DNA from: an uncultured bacterium
Lineage (GTDB): Bacteria; Acidobacteriota; Aminicenantia; Aminicenantales; CALLJL01
Length of the DNA stretch: 64,000 nucleotides
NCBI GenBank assembly: GCA_938092135.1
Contig: CALLJL010000009.1
Coordinates: forward strand, 62,001-126,000
Direction of reading: 5' to 3'
Part shown: one piece after another, positions 15,254 through 25,513 of the stretch
Numbering within the stretch: the first letter of the stretch is position 1
How the letters are laid out: the number at the start of each line of letters is the position of its first letter
Made by a program: the position numbers and the translations under genes
Notes under the pieces: model-generated
Told to the model about the DNA's origin: nothing
The model's database searches: none
The model's input: only the letters and a program-made list of their open reading frames with translations

Positions 15254-15915
15254 CTTTTTTCTTCAATATGATGCTTGATAGTTTTTCCTTTGACCAGATA
15301 AATAACATCCTCGCCAATATTGGTGGCATGGTCAGCAATTCTTTCTAAATGCCGACCAATTAGAATAAGATTAACCGCTCTTTTTATTGTGGATGGATCT
15401 TCAATCATGTAGGTTAATAATTCCCTGAATATCTGGTCATTGAGGCAATCAACTTCATCATCCCGTTCACAAACAGCTCGGGCGAGTTTTTCATCATGAT
15501 TGATAAAAGCGTTGATTGAATCACGGACCATCTCCTGGGCAATATTGGCCATTCGAGGAATATCAATCAAAGGTTTAAGCAAGGGATATTTGAGAAGCTC
15601 CTCTGTTCTTTCAGCAATGTTGACAGCCTGATCCCCCATTCTCTCAAGCTCGGCGGCAATTTTCATGGCCGAAGTGATAAAGCGAAGGTCACTGGCCATT
15701 GGCTGTCTTAAGGCCAGCAGTTTCATGCAGAGTTCATCAATATCTATTTCAATTAAATTCACTCCCTCTTCCCTTCTCAAAACTTCTTGGACAAGCTCCT
15801 CATTTCTTTCTTTTAGCCCTCTTATGGCCAAAGAAATGGACTCTTCAACCATGGTCGCCATCTTCAAAAGCTTTTCATTGAGATCACGAAGTTCCTCATC
15901 AAACTTTCTTTCCAT
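15235..15915 (-). CDS. phoU: PhoU phosphate-signalling protein (stand-alone)
   Basis: A 226-residue all-helical protein with the two PhoU three-helix repeats. Their metal/regulatory motifs are visible as ELERMGDQAVNIAERTE and HLERIADHATNIGEDV (E-x-x-x-D-x-x-x-N). The conserved RQPMASDLRFI is also present. PhoU restrains Pst transport and dampens PhoR/PhoB signalling when phosphate is ample. No pst, phoR or phoB gene adjoins it. It precedes and overlaps a THEP1 NTPase gene. A second PhoU, fused to an arsenate reductase, ends the pst operon at 43.9-45.0 kb. The ribosome site GAGGAAAG lies just before the ATG. Confidence 0.95.
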   Translation of the reverse strand: MERKFDEELRDLNEKLLKMATMVEESISLAIRGLKERNEELVQEVLRREEGVNLIEIDIDELCMKLLALRQPMASDLRFITSAMKIAAELERMGDQAVNIAERTEELLKYPLLKPLIDIPRMANIAQEMVRDSINAFINHDEKLARAVCERDDEVDCLNDQIFRELLTYMIEDPSTIKRAVNLILIGRHLERIADHATNIGEDVIYLVKGKTIKHHIEEKRCELKT

Positions 15916-15971
15916 CTTTCCTCCTCAAGAATTCAGTATAAATTTATTTTTTTCTTAAAATCAAGCCAACC

Positions 15972-15999
15972 AAAAATGGGGACACATACTTTTTTAACC
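15972..15999. repeat. REP-like 'ATGTGTCCCC' sequence fragment
   Basis: Read on the minus strand, this stretch is an AAAAAAGTATGTGTCCCC run followed by ATTTTT. Similar 'GTCCCC-ATTTT' motifs recur around IS200-like/REP-associated transposases in many bacterial genomes. Here it is a single copy without a transposase, between phoU and the Ntn-hydrolase gene. I base this on recalled resemblance only; other copies in the genome would be needed to call it a repeat. Confidence 0.25.
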
Positions 16000-16104
16000 A
16001 AACTAATCTGACCCAAGGGTTCTTGTATTCATGTTTTGCTCCACTTTAAATCAAAATTATTTATTTTTAATGAATTTATAGGCAAAAATGATTAAAGAAT
16101 TCTT

Positions 16105-17712
16105 CTAATCAATAGCGTGGGCAACTTTGATCAGTGGATTAGTGGGAAAAAATGCCCAGGAGAAGACCTGGAAAGTACTTCCTGGGATTTTAACCACAGC
16201 CGGATTCCCTTCCCTACCCTGATTATCTATCGCTAAAACAGCATATATATAGCTTCGGGTTGGATCAATATTTCTCCGCCAGTAAGACAAATTCGATCCT
16301 TTTAATTCGGCTAACAACCTCCTTTCTCCCCCCGAAACATCATAAATTCTATATCCAGCAGGCTGAATCCCTGAAATTGGTGGCTGCCATGCTAAAAAAT
16401 GAACCGTCTCTTTCATAAAGAGGGAGCGATTGTCAATAATTCTGAGAGATAAATTGAGGGGAGCCGGTAGATTATCATTAGGAATTGAGCCGGCTAAAAA
16501 ACAAGCATAGGCAACGGAGGCAACTTCGCTTTGAAATTGGCTTATTTGAGAAGGAGAAGGTTTCTCTTGTCGCCAGCTATCCAAAATCTTCCTTGTCTTC
16601 ATAAAAACCCAATCTTCAATAGGAAAAGTATAAGCGTAAATGCCTCCGCCCTGACCATTATCGAGGGCAGCCGTATTTAAATATTCCTGTTTCGCCCGAA
16701 GTGGATAGCATAACTGTTTTTTGATTAGAGCGGCATCACAAAGGGGGGCTGTGTTTAATCCATTAAGTTCAAGGGGAACTTTTTCAGCTGCTAGCCATAA
16801 AGGAAGAGCTACCGTACAGACAGGTTCTCCAAGCATTACCCACATTGTTGTCATCTTCGGATCTTCGCCTGGTCTAACGCCCTGAAAGACCACAGCCGAG
16901 CGCGTTTTGTAACGATTTATTGAATTGGCTGTTCGAATAAAGCCGGCTGGGAGTCCGTCCTGACCATATGGATAAGGAAGAGGATAAGGATTGATGATGT
17001 CATTGACTAGATCGCGGGCAACATGGCGCAGAATGAAATCAGGTGAGATTTGTCTGCTGGCTATAGCCCCACTAATTAATTGAAAGGCCCGGTCGTAGCG
17101 AAATCGACCGGTTCCGGTGCCATCCCCAGTGAAAGCAAAGTTAGTTCTTATTAAAAAACCAGAACTGCCAACATTAAAACGCGTGTAGGAGTGATTTCCT
17201 GTTTCAAAATAGGCAGCAGCTCCAGACGCATCAATAACTCCATAATTAGCCCGAGTAAACCGGCCAGATAAATTGGTCTGACGAAGCAATTCTTCAAATT
17301 CTTCTAAGTTCCGACAATTAAGCAAGGCCTTTTTTTGAAACGAACCATTTTGAGAACTAGAGGAGCCCTCAAGGTCTTCAGAGGCTGTGTTAATAATAGC
17401 TAGACCAGCCTCATTGACTCCCATCCAGACAGAAGCCTGACTATCGGCATTGACTAAGGCTAAGACTTTGAGTGGCCCCTCAGTTAAAAATACTATTTTA
17501 TTGTCGGCCACATCAATATCGCGATTTTTCCAGAGGAGAGGACGACCATCTGGCGTAGCCCAGCCGGCCACTACCGCGCTGGTACATTCTTCAAGTTGAT
17601 TAAGCTCTGAATTGAAATGAGATTCAAAGTAGGGGAAAAAAGGCCAAGAAAAAAGAAAGAGGACGAAAATAAAACAGAAAATCTCTTTTTTCTTTATCTT
17701 CTTTAATCTCAT
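16105..17712 (-). CDS. Secreted Ntn-type (C45/C69-like) acyltransferase/amidohydrolase
   Basis: A 535-residue protein with an N-terminal signal or anchor helix (FCFIFVLFLFSWPFFPYF). It continues LEECTSAVVAGWATPDG and PLLWKNRD. A Cys that would become the N-terminal nucleophile, followed by a self/non-self-recognition strand and a K/RNxD motif, is the hallmark of linear-amide C-N hydrolases. These include the acyl-CoA:6-aminopenicillanate acyltransferase, choloylglycine hydrolase and C69 peptidase families. NEAGLAIINT and NYGVIDASGAAAYFE are also typical. A C-terminal fibronectin-III/Ig-like domain (about residues 420-510) follows. Substrate unknown; peptides or acylated amino acids are likely. 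It stands alone, upstream of a disrupted TonB receptor on the same strand. Confidence 0.72.
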   Translation of the reverse strand: MRLKKIKKKEIFCFIFVLFLFSWPFFPYFESHFNSELNQLEECTSAVVAGWATPDGRPLLWKNRDIDVADNKIVFLTEGPLKVLALVNADSQASVWMGVNEAGLAIINTASEDLEGSSSSQNGSFQKKALLNCRNLEEFEELLRQTNLSGRFTRANYGVIDASGAAAYFETGNHSYTRFNVGSSGFLIRTNFAFTGDGTGTGRFRYDRAFQLISGAIASRQISPDFILRHVARDLVNDIINPYPLPYPYGQDGLPAGFIRTANSINRYKTRSAVVFQGVRPGEDPKMTTMWVMLGEPVCTVALPLWLAAEKVPLELNGLNTAPLCDAALIKKQLCYPLRAKQEYLNTAALDNGQGGGIYAYTFPIEDWVFMKTRKILDSWRQEKPSPSQISQFQSEVASVAYACFLAGSIPNDNLPAPLNLSLRIIDNRSLFMKETVHFLAWQPPISGIQPAGYRIYDVSGGERRLLAELKGSNLSYWRRNIDPTRSYIYAVLAIDNQGREGNPAVVKIPGSTFQVFSWAFFPTNPLIKVAHAID

Positions 17713-17909
17713 CTTTGTCTTGCTCTTTTATTTAAATGGTTTTTAACTTCTTTAAATAAATTTTACTTCATTTTTTTTGAAATAAAAATTATTTTTTTGG
17801 ATTTAATTTTTAAAAATTTTAATTTCCTGAGAAAAACTTTTTAAATTAAAATCTTTCTCGTCTGGTTATCCTTTAAATTTTTCTTTTTTAATTCTAAGCT
17901 ACTTTTTCC

Positions 17910-20900
17910 CTAAAAAGTCCACCTCAAACCAAACCGAGCTGAGCGGACTCCAGTAACACTGTAAATTCTTCCGTAGGTCGTATCTACAGTGTAAGTTGGC
18001 GGGATTTGATAATAATAAACTCTTATGTTTGGATTCTGATTAATAATTATCGTTGTACTTCCAGTTACATTAAACAGATCAAGGTAAAGACTTAGACGAC
18101 CCAAATTTACAAAACTGAAACTCTTTTCAACTCTCATATCAAACCAGGCTTCGGGAGGAGTACGACAAGAACCCACCGGCTCTGCCAGAATACCCACATA
18201 ACTTACCCTTGCTCCAAATCCAGGTGGAAAATAGACTCTTTCGATTGTCCGCGCCCAGGGAGAGCCGCTGCGATAATTGAAATAGGCACTGATAGCAATA
18301 TCCAAGGGCAAAACATAAGTGCCAAGAATCTTAATATTCAAGGGTCGATCGTAACGAATGCGACCATCGGCGTTAATATGAGAATTTGGATCATTATAGA
18401 GAGCTGTTTCGCCTTCGGCTCCGCCGTAATCATGATTAGCTGTTCCTCTAAAAGCGCTATAGACAACTGAACCACTCAGCTGCCAGCGATTGGCCATCCT
18501 CTTCTGGAAGGAAAGAATAACTCCTGTATATTCTCTTTTGCAGCCTGGAGAATTAGAGCCTAGGAAATAAGGGGTGGGGGCATAGGAAGCTAAGCCATAG
18601 ACCGTATATTGTTTATCATCGCTAGTTCCCCATTTGCCATCCCAGCCTGGATCGACAAAGGTGTACGGTAACCAGATTGGCCTTCCTTGCTCATCTTTTT
18701 TATTGGGATCATAGCCATTAACCGCATCGACATCTTCAGTAATATTTTTGTTCTGTTTGTAAATAAACTGAAGGCCTAAGCGGAAATCCTTCATTAATTC
18801 ATGTTCAACGCCGACTATAATTTCATTCATATAGGGACATTTGATGTCATCAGAATAGTATTGAATATTGGGGTCTTGAACTACATAGCTCGTGAGCCCA
18901 TAGTTATCGCCATTTGGATCGATATATCTTGGATCGACCGGGCCGGAGCGAGGTAAATCCATATAGCCATTCCCGTTGAGATCATACCAGTACCAATTCA
19001 TAGCTCCCGCCGAAATTAACTGAGGCGCATTATACTTTCCTGACCAAATAGGCTCATAATAGCGAGCCAATGACAACTTAAGGGCTGTTTTACTGTTACC
19101 AAAAAGGTCATAAACAAAACCGATTCGGGGCGATAAAGTTGTGAACGCAACTACCTTTCTATAAGGAATGTGATGTTCGTCGAGCGGGGAAACTTGATTA
19201 AATTCAATTGATGGATCATGATGATACTGGTCATTGAGGGCTTTGATTAGGATGTTGGGATCGATTTGGGCTAAGATGGGATTAAGAAATTGAGGGCCTA
19301 CTTTATAATTTAGCATCGATGGCCGATGCTTTTCAGGTTCATAGGCATAGGAATAATCAAAACGAACTCCCACATTAATCGCCAGTCTTTTGATGACCAT
19401 TGAATCCTGAAAATAGCTGGAAAAGCGCCGCGTATTATCTTCGCCAGAAATCACACCTAAGTGAGCATAAGGAAGAATGTAAAGTCGACCAATTTTGTTT
19501 TTTGGGTCATAATAATATTTATTCTGGGTGGCAAAGCTGTACCACCAGGTATAGTAGGGATTATCTCCAGGTTCATAGCCCCGCACCTGTCTCTTATATA
19601 ATATGTATCTTCCCATTCGCCACCAGCTTTAATTTCATGGCTGGCACCTAAGAAATAGTCTTCAAAATGGGTTATGGAGGCGGAAACACCTATCCTTTTT
19701 CGGTAATAATCATCGGTTATGCTTGTATTTCCCCAGTAAATATTGGTTTCACGGTCATATTGGGTATAATTATGGGCTGTTTCCCGGCGCATCAGATTGG
19801 GAAAGAGTCGGTTAACATAGTTACCTACAATCTCAATAAAAGTATTCTGATTAAGCACCCAATTAAAATGGTGAGAAGTGGTGTAAACTTTTTCATGATC
19901 GTTTAAAGCGGTATAGCTCCAAGCATAGGTGGGACCAACCCGCAAGGTATAAACTGGCTGATTAACCATATTAAAATGGAGCATGCCCATATAACGGATA
20001 TTCCGGCTTATCTGGAACGTAAGTTTAAGAAAGGCAAGCCAATTTTGTTCAGATAGATCATAATGCTCGAGGTCTTTTTTATGGAAAGCGCTTGGATTGA
20101 CAGCATAGATTTGTTTGATTCTTTCTTCCGGAGCATTGGGATTAGTCTGTTTCCAGGCCATATACCGGGCATTGGAGAAAAACCACAATTTGTCTTTAAT
20201 TATTGGTCCCCCCAGACTGGCCGAGCCATCGATATAATCACTGTAAGTGCCGGGCGCTGCAACCCCATACTTTTCAACTGTTCTTTACTCCACAAACTCT
20301 GGGATAAAGAAGGAATAAATTTAAAACTTCTTAAATCTCCAGTGCCAGTGTAATAGCCGCTCAAACTCCCTGAAAAATTATTACCGCCACTCTTGGTGAC
20401 CATATTAATTACAGCCGTGTCTAGCAAACCAACATCGGCAGGGAGAGCACCATGACTGACTTCCACCTCTTCAAAAGTATCAACATTGATGTTGGCCGAT
20501 ACATAGAGAGTTGTCGGATCATTCATTATAGCTCCATCAATTTGATAGAGGATGCTTCGCAAATGGCCTTCCAGAATTGAGGACATCCGGGTATATTCTC
20601 GGCCTGCCTCTGCCTCAACTGTACCGGGCAAGGATTGTTGAATCCCAAAGAGATCTCGCGAATGGGGCAAGCTTAATAAAAAATCAGTGCCATAATTAAT
20701 GCTTAACTTGGCTGATTCAACATCAATCACGGGAGAGGCGGCAACTACCGTCACCCCCTCCGAAACTGGAGCAGGCTCTAAAATAACATCAATTTCAGTC
20801 ACTTTACCTACGCTAACTCTTATGCTCTTTCGAATATAAGTTTTGAAGCCAGGTAGCTCAACCTTGATGTCATATTCACCAGGATTGAGAGCTACAAAGC

Positions 20901-21112
20901 GAAATTTGCCCGTTTCCGAGGTTAAATAGCTTATTTCCCCCATCATCGCTGGCCCAGATAAAGTGACAGTTACCCCAGGAAGAGGATTATTCTCGGGATC
21001 AAAGACAGTTCCCGAAAGGGTTCCTGTCTGTCTTCCCTGGGCGAAAACAAGAGAAACAAGAATTAAAAAACCGAAAATAATCAAAGTCGAATTCTTAAAA
21101 ATTTTTTTTCAT
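17910..21112 (-). pseudogene. TonB-dependent receptor (Oar-like), disrupted by three frame lesions
   Basis: The parts at 21084-20200, 20188-19457 and 19616-17910 read as one receptor of about 1060 residues: carboxypeptidase-regulatory-like domain (GTLSGTVFDPENNPLPGV), plug (INMVTKSGGNNFSGSLSGYY), then a beta-barrel ending in FGLRWTF with terminal Phe. The natural ATG appears to be 21112-21110 behind a GGGGGAA ribosome site, but an A8-T5 tract right after it puts the rest out of frame. Reading resumes at TTG 21084. Lesion two is one missing base in the T4 run at 20271-20274, after which SLGGPIIKDKLWFFSN reads correctly. Lesion three is one missing base near 19587-19600. Such receptors import large ligands across the outer membrane. 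MurR/RpiR and a second receptor follow upstream. Confidence 0.85.
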
Positions 21113-21381
21113 TTCCCCCCTTCCTCACTCAAGCACATAATTCCCGATTTTATAAAACTTTCTTTTAGTTCATTTTCTTGGCCTCATTCTTACCCCCTTT
21201 TTATTCTTATTTTTTAATCATAATCCTTTCTATCTTTTGCCGATAAAATCAATTTTTCTTCAGCTTTTTATAAGCAATGACCAACTTTCCCACCCTTTTA
21301 AAAAAATGGCAATTATTATTCGTTTTAATTTGGTTTTGAAAAATTAATTTCATTCCATTTATTTATAAAGATTCTATTTAT

Positions 21382-21398
21382 GTCAAGATAATTTTGAC
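21382..21398. promoter_or_regulatory. Candidate operator of the MurR/RpiR regulator
   Basis: GTCAAGATAATTTTGAC is a 17-base near-perfect palindrome: seven of eight base pairs match around a central base. It overlaps the -35 element of the promoter at 21394-21422. A repressor bound here would occlude RNA polymerase, consistent with autoregulation by the adjacent HTH-SIS protein and perhaps control of the divergent TonB receptor. Confidence 0.45.
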
Positions 21399-21422
21399 GC
21401 CCAGAAAGATAAATGATAATAT
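21394..21422 (+). promoter_or_regulatory. Promoter of the MurR/RpiR regulator
   Basis: TTGACG (21394-21399), a 17-base spacer ending in TGA, and TAATAT (21417-21422) form a plausible extended -10 sigma-70 promoter. The transcript would begin near 21430 and carry about 60 bases of leader before the ATG at 21491. Confidence 0.5.
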
Positions 21423-21490
21423 TTAAAGCCTATTAAACTTTTATTTTCGAACAAATAATTATGTTTTAAAAATAATTTTTGGTGATCAAA

Positions 21491-22339
21491 ATGGAGAAAA
21501 TAGAAGCTATAAAACTTCAGATCAAGGAAAAACTTCCTTATTTGACCCGCTCCCAAAAATTAATTGCCGATTATATGATCGAACATCCTCAGAAATTTGC
21601 CCTTTGCTCACTTCAACAGCTCGAAAATGAGCTCAAAGTGAGCAAATCGACAATTGTCCGCTTGGCTCAATCACTTGGCTATGAAGGTTTTTACAGTCTC
21701 AAGGCTGATTTTCTTGAAGAAATAAAAAATAGCCTCGAACCCATAGAACGTTATAAGAAATTTCTATCTACTCCCCATGAACGAATCAACTTTGTAGATT
21801 TGATTGCTGAAGAAACAATAAAAAATATTAACAAAACCTTACAACTTGTCGACAGGAATCAATACGATAAAGCTTTAAATTTGATAAAAAAAGCCAATCA
21901 CATTTATTTTATCGGCATGGGTATATCGAGCTGTCTGGCTGAAATAGCCAATTATCTTTTTAACCGCGCCGCCCTTAGTTCAAGTTTTATGCCCTATGGG
22001 GCTTTAAAATTCACTGAACAAATCGTTGGTCTATCGAGAAAAAGCTTAATTTTCGCCTTCAGTTTTCCCCCTTATTCGAGAGAAACGATCAATGCGGCCC
22101 GCTATGCCCAATCAAAGGGAATAAAAGTTATTTCCATTACAGACAAAATTACTAACGAAATTTCAAGATACAGTGATGCTTGTATTCAAGTAGCCGTAGA
22201 AAGCATCACCATCTCCAATTCCATCATGTCAGTTTTGGTTATAATTTATGCCCTGATTGCTGAGCTGGGTAATGAGTTTAAGAATAAAAGCCTGAAAACA
22301 ATAAGAGACCTGGAAAAAGTTAGAAAAGAATATGAATAA
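21491..22339 (+). CDS. MurR/RpiR-family transcriptional regulator
   Basis: A 282-residue protein with the RpiR N-terminal helix-turn-helix: LTRSQKLIADYMIEHP, then LENELKVSKSTIVRLAQSLG. A SIS sugar-phosphate-binding domain (about residues 125-265; HIYFIGMGISSCLAEIANYL, IFAFSFPPYSRETI) completes it. These proteins sense phosphosugars such as MurNAc-6-P. I start at the ATG at 21491, with GGTGATC upstream as ribosome site; a TTG four codons earlier is possible. It lies between two TonB receptors, divergent from one and convergent with the other. Control of envelope-sugar or glycan uptake is the natural inference. The palindrome over its own -35 suggests autoregulation. Confidence 0.92.
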   Translation: MEKIEAIKLQIKEKLPYLTRSQKLIADYMIEHPQKFALCSLQQLENELKVSKSTIVRLAQSLGYEGFYSLKADFLEEIKNSLEPIERYKKFLSTPHERINFVDLIAEETIKNINKTLQLVDRNQYDKALNLIKKANHIYFIGMGISSCLAEIANYLFNRAALSSSFMPYGALKFTEQIVGLSRKSLIFAFSFPPYSRETINAARYAQSKGIKVISITDKITNEISRYSDACIQVAVESITISNSIMSVLVIIYALIAELGNEFKNKSLKTIRDLEKVRKEYE

Positions 22340-22377
22340 GCCTTAAATCATTTTTAAATTTTAACTAGAAGGCTATT

Positions 22378-25300
22378 TTAGAAAGTTAACCTAACCGTCA
22401 GTCGAAAAACTCTTTTACCTAGAAGTTCTCTGGTTGCCTTATAATTTGGTGAAAAATATAATTTGCCAGATTGGTTTGGTCCCTCAGCCGCAGGCTCCCA
22501 GATATCAACATCGTTAAGCCCAACAATTTCTCTTCTTTGGCCAAGCAAATTCAGGATGTCAAAATACAGCCATAATTGGTTACCCCTATTAAGCGCCAGT
22601 CTTTTTTCCAGACGGATATCCATAAAAGAAAAAGCTTTTTCCCGGCGACTGCCTGGTGGCTCAAGAAGTAAGTCATAATAAACTCTTTCCGCTCCTTTCA
22701 AATAACACCACTCAGCCGACGGCAAAATCCAGATACGCCGTGCCCAAGGACGGCCACTTTGATACTGATAAAAAGCGCCAAAGCTAAAACCAAAAGGTAA
22801 TTCCACAGCTCCCTGCAATTTTAATATAATCGGTCGATCTGTTTCGAGGCGGCCATATCGGTTGATAAAATAATTGGCATCAATTATTTGCCCTGTGGGG
22901 ATAATTTCTAGTACCCCCGAAGCATTTCCCTCAGTTCGGCTTAAAATCAAAGTAGCCAGAATTCCCCAGCCTGCCGACATTTTTTTGTCCAGATTAAATT
23001 CCAAGGCTTGATATTTTCTTTTCAGCTCAGAGACATTACGCCATTGCCTGAAAAGAGGAACCTGAGTTGAGCGAACATAAAAAGTTACTGTTTGGGCAGA
23101 AAAATTTTCAGTAGCAGGAATGGTGGTGGTATAGGGCAGCCAGTAATTTGATGATCCTGTCTCATTGGCTTGATACCAGGCTCTGTCTGAATTCAGATCA
23201 TAGGGAACTTCAGCCCATAAATTTTTCTCCTGCCGCGAAATATATTTAAAGTTAAAGGACAAATTTGGATTAAAATAATGCTCACCTCCAAGAGAAATCT
23301 CCCTGATCTGAGGTGAGGCAAGATCATCGGCAATTTTTTTATCTAAATAATTGTTGCTTAAAGTCCTAAAATCAAAAGATTGAGGCCAAAACTCATCCTC
23401 AAAATCGGGGAGACCATTACCATTCGCATCAAGCCAGAAGAAGGGAATGAAACTCGGGTAAAGGGGATGTCGCGGCAAAAGAGACCTCGGCGTAAGCTCA
23501 TCGTGATAAAGAGCCCAGGAAGCTTTAAGCAGAGTTTTCCCTTCGTCTGATAGATTGAGGATCAGACCCAAACGGGGAGTTAGGGAAAGCCAGGACAAAA
23601 AATCGCCTCGATCGGAGAAGGTCAAAATTCCCCAGGGATTCAATCCTTCGGCAAAAACTTCAGGATAAGCTGTTTTCGTCAAAGGCTTAACCACGGCTTC
23701 GCCGACAAAATAAGCCAGGGGACTACCTGAAGTGGCTTTGCTCGCTCCGCTAAATCCCCCAGAGACACGGTCAAGCCGCAAGCTGAAATCAAAGGATAAA
23801 CGATTACCAAGGGTTATGGTATTTCCCACATAACCGCCTAAGCGTTGAGTTTGGCCACGAATAAGGGTGGAAGTTTTGACCGAACCGCAAAGCCAGAAGC
23901 CAATCAAACCCTGCCCAGGATAATAGTAGTTGTTAGCCCGACGGCTATCCAGAAACCAGGCCAAATTATTATATCGCCACCAATCGACATAGGCTGTAGT
24001 TTGATTGAAACTTAATCCGGCTTTCAGAATCTGTCTTAAGCCTTTTTTCCCAGAAACAAATCTTCTTGCCTCAGCTTCCCCGCTTATCTGTTCAATCTTC
24101 ATCTCTGAATTAAAATCGCCACCGGTCAAAGGTCCAAATCGATCACCCCGATCATCACTCCAGAAATTCTGCTGGGCTACCTCTTGAAGAAGAGAAAGAC
24201 TGGTGCGATTAAAATAAGAAGCCCGGCCACCAATTATTGTTTGCCGATCAAGAAAATAATGGCCGGAGGCATTTAGACTAAAAAAATTATCATGATCAAG
24301 ATTAATGGTTGAAAAATAGGGAAGCCAGAGAGAGAAGTCACCGCTTGCTGGCTCATGGACCTTACTTAAATTAACCCAGGCAGCAGCCTGGGCTTCAGCG
24401 ATTGGTCTGACCGTAATTTTGAAAAAACCAGATATTAAACGACGGAATAAATCATAGGATTCATGTTGCTGACCATGAACATCTTTAAAAGGAACAGGAA
24501 GGATATTTTCATGGGAAATTCGGCTATAGCGGCTGGCCAAGAAGAACCAGCACCTGTCGGCCCAAAAGCGGCCTCCAAGGCTAAAAAAAGGCTCAAAATT
24601 ATTTTTTATTCCAGAAACAGAGGGAATCCCCCTCTTATTTAGCTCAGGGATTGACCAAAGATCCTGATTCCAACTATCGCGAATAGCTAAAAGGCCAAAA
24701 TCTCCTGAAAAGTTATTACCACCTGACCTAGAAATAATATTTATATGCGTGCCGCCAGCAGGCACTTGACTAAGGTTCTGAGATGAACTCGCAATTTCAA
24801 GCGATTCAATTACAGCCAGGTCGAAATCCGAAGCTGGAGTCAAATTTAAATTATCAGTGACATTGTTGCCCTCAAAATGAAAACTACTGTTTCTCCAGAA
24901 ACTTCCTAAAATAACAGGCTCATCATTTTTATCAAATTCAGATAAGGCTACATTAGGCGCTGCCTTTAAAAGTAAACTTAGATTGCGGCCAACGGGAAGA
25001 TGATTAAATAAAAGCGAATCAAAATAAGTTTTTATCTGAGGAGAAAACATGTCTCCTTTGGAAGGCGTCTTTATTACCTTAATTTCGCCTTCTTTCTCAG
25101 CCCGATTCAGATTTATTTTCAGAAAAATTGTTTGACCTGTTTGCAGCCTAATTGATTCAATAATAATTCCTTTATATCCGGGTTTTTCAACCATAATAGT
25201 GTAATTACCAGCTGGGAGTCCAGGAACATAGAAAAGACCAGATTGTGCGGTCAGGGCTAGGTGAACACCAACAAGGGATGGCGAATTTATATAAATTGTG

Positions 25301-25446
25301 GCTGCCGGAATAGGCTCACCATCCTCGCTTAGGACAATTCCCTGAATGGCTGTGTCAATTGACTGAGCCAGGGTCACACCAGAAACAATAGCTATGACTA
25401 TAAAACCAAGCTTGAGGTGGTTCTTTAATTTTAATAGTGGTATCAA
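22378..25446 (-). CDS. TonB-dependent receptor, Oar-like (intact)
   Basis: A 1022-residue outer-membrane protein. Signal peptide (LGFIVIAIVSGVTLAQS), a carboxypeptidase-regulatory-like beta-sandwich (IQGIVLSEDGEPIPAATIYI, about residues 35-115), a plug domain with ISRSGGNNFSGDFG, and a long barrel ending VRLTF. Only a TTG codon is available at 25446, but GGAGGT sits four bases before it, so this start is well supported. A calcium-like acidic loop (FFWLDANGNGLPDFEDEF) lies in an external loop, like a loop (YDLNGNGYMD) in the disrupted receptor, suggesting related ligands. It probably shares the MurR/RpiR regulator as neighbour. Ligand unknown; large peptides, glycans or proteins are typical. 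Confidence 0.9.
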   Translation of the reverse strand: MIPLLKLKNHLKLGFIVIAIVSGVTLAQSIDTAIQGIVLSEDGEPIPAATIYINSPSLVGVHLALTAQSGLFYVPGLPAGNYTIMVEKPGYKGIIIESIRLQTGQTIFLKINLNRAEKEGEIKVIKTPSKGDMFSPQIKTYFDSLLFNHLPVGRNLSLLLKAAPNVALSEFDKNDEPVILGSFWRNSSFHFEGNNVTDNLNLTPASDFDLAVIESLEIASSSQNLSQVPAGGTHINIISRSGGNNFSGDFGLLAIRDSWNQDLWSIPELNKRGIPSVSGIKNNFEPFFSLGGRFWADRCWFFLASRYSRISHENILPVPFKDVHGQQHESYDLFRRLISGFFKITVRPIAEAQAAAWVNLSKVHEPASGDFSLWLPYFSTINLDHDNFFSLNASGHYFLDRQTIIGGRASYFNRTSLSLLQEVAQQNFWSDDRGDRFGPLTGGDFNSEMKIEQISGEAEARRFVSGKKGLRQILKAGLSFNQTTAYVDWWRYNNLAWFLDSRRANNYYYPGQGLIGFWLCGSVKTSTLIRGQTQRLGGYVGNTITLGNRLSFDFSLRLDRVSGGFSGASKATSGSPLAYFVGEAVVKPLTKTAYPEVFAEGLNPWGILTFSDRGDFLSWLSLTPRLGLILNLSDEGKTLLKASWALYHDELTPRSLLPRHPLYPSFIPFFWLDANGNGLPDFEDEFWPQSFDFRTLSNNYLDKKIADDLASPQIREISLGGEHYFNPNLSFNFKYISRQEKNLWAEVPYDLNSDRAWYQANETGSSNYWLPYTTTIPATENFSAQTVTFYVRSTQVPLFRQWRNVSELKRKYQALEFNLDKKMSAGWGILATLILSRTEGNASGVLEIIPTGQIIDANYFINRYGRLETDRPIILKLQGAVELPFGFSFGAFYQYQSGRPWARRIWILPSAEWCYLKGAERVYYDLLLEPPGSRREKAFSFMDIRLEKRLALNRGNQLWLYFDILNLLGQRREIVGLNDVDIWEPAAEGPNQSGKLYFSPNYKATRELLGKRVFRLTVRLTF

Positions 25447-25513
25447 CGGGACCTCCGCTTATTGAATTCCCTTTAAATTTTCGCCTTTTATTTTTTATTT
25501 GTAATATAAAGCA

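Larger units (their letters stand above)
21113..21490. other. Intergenic region between divergent TonB receptor and regulator genes
   Basis: About 380 AT-rich bases. The right half holds the promoter and palindrome listed separately for the RpiR gene. The left half, next to the receptor start, has C- and T-rich tracts and no open frame that I support. I see no RNA gene. Confidence 0.5.
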
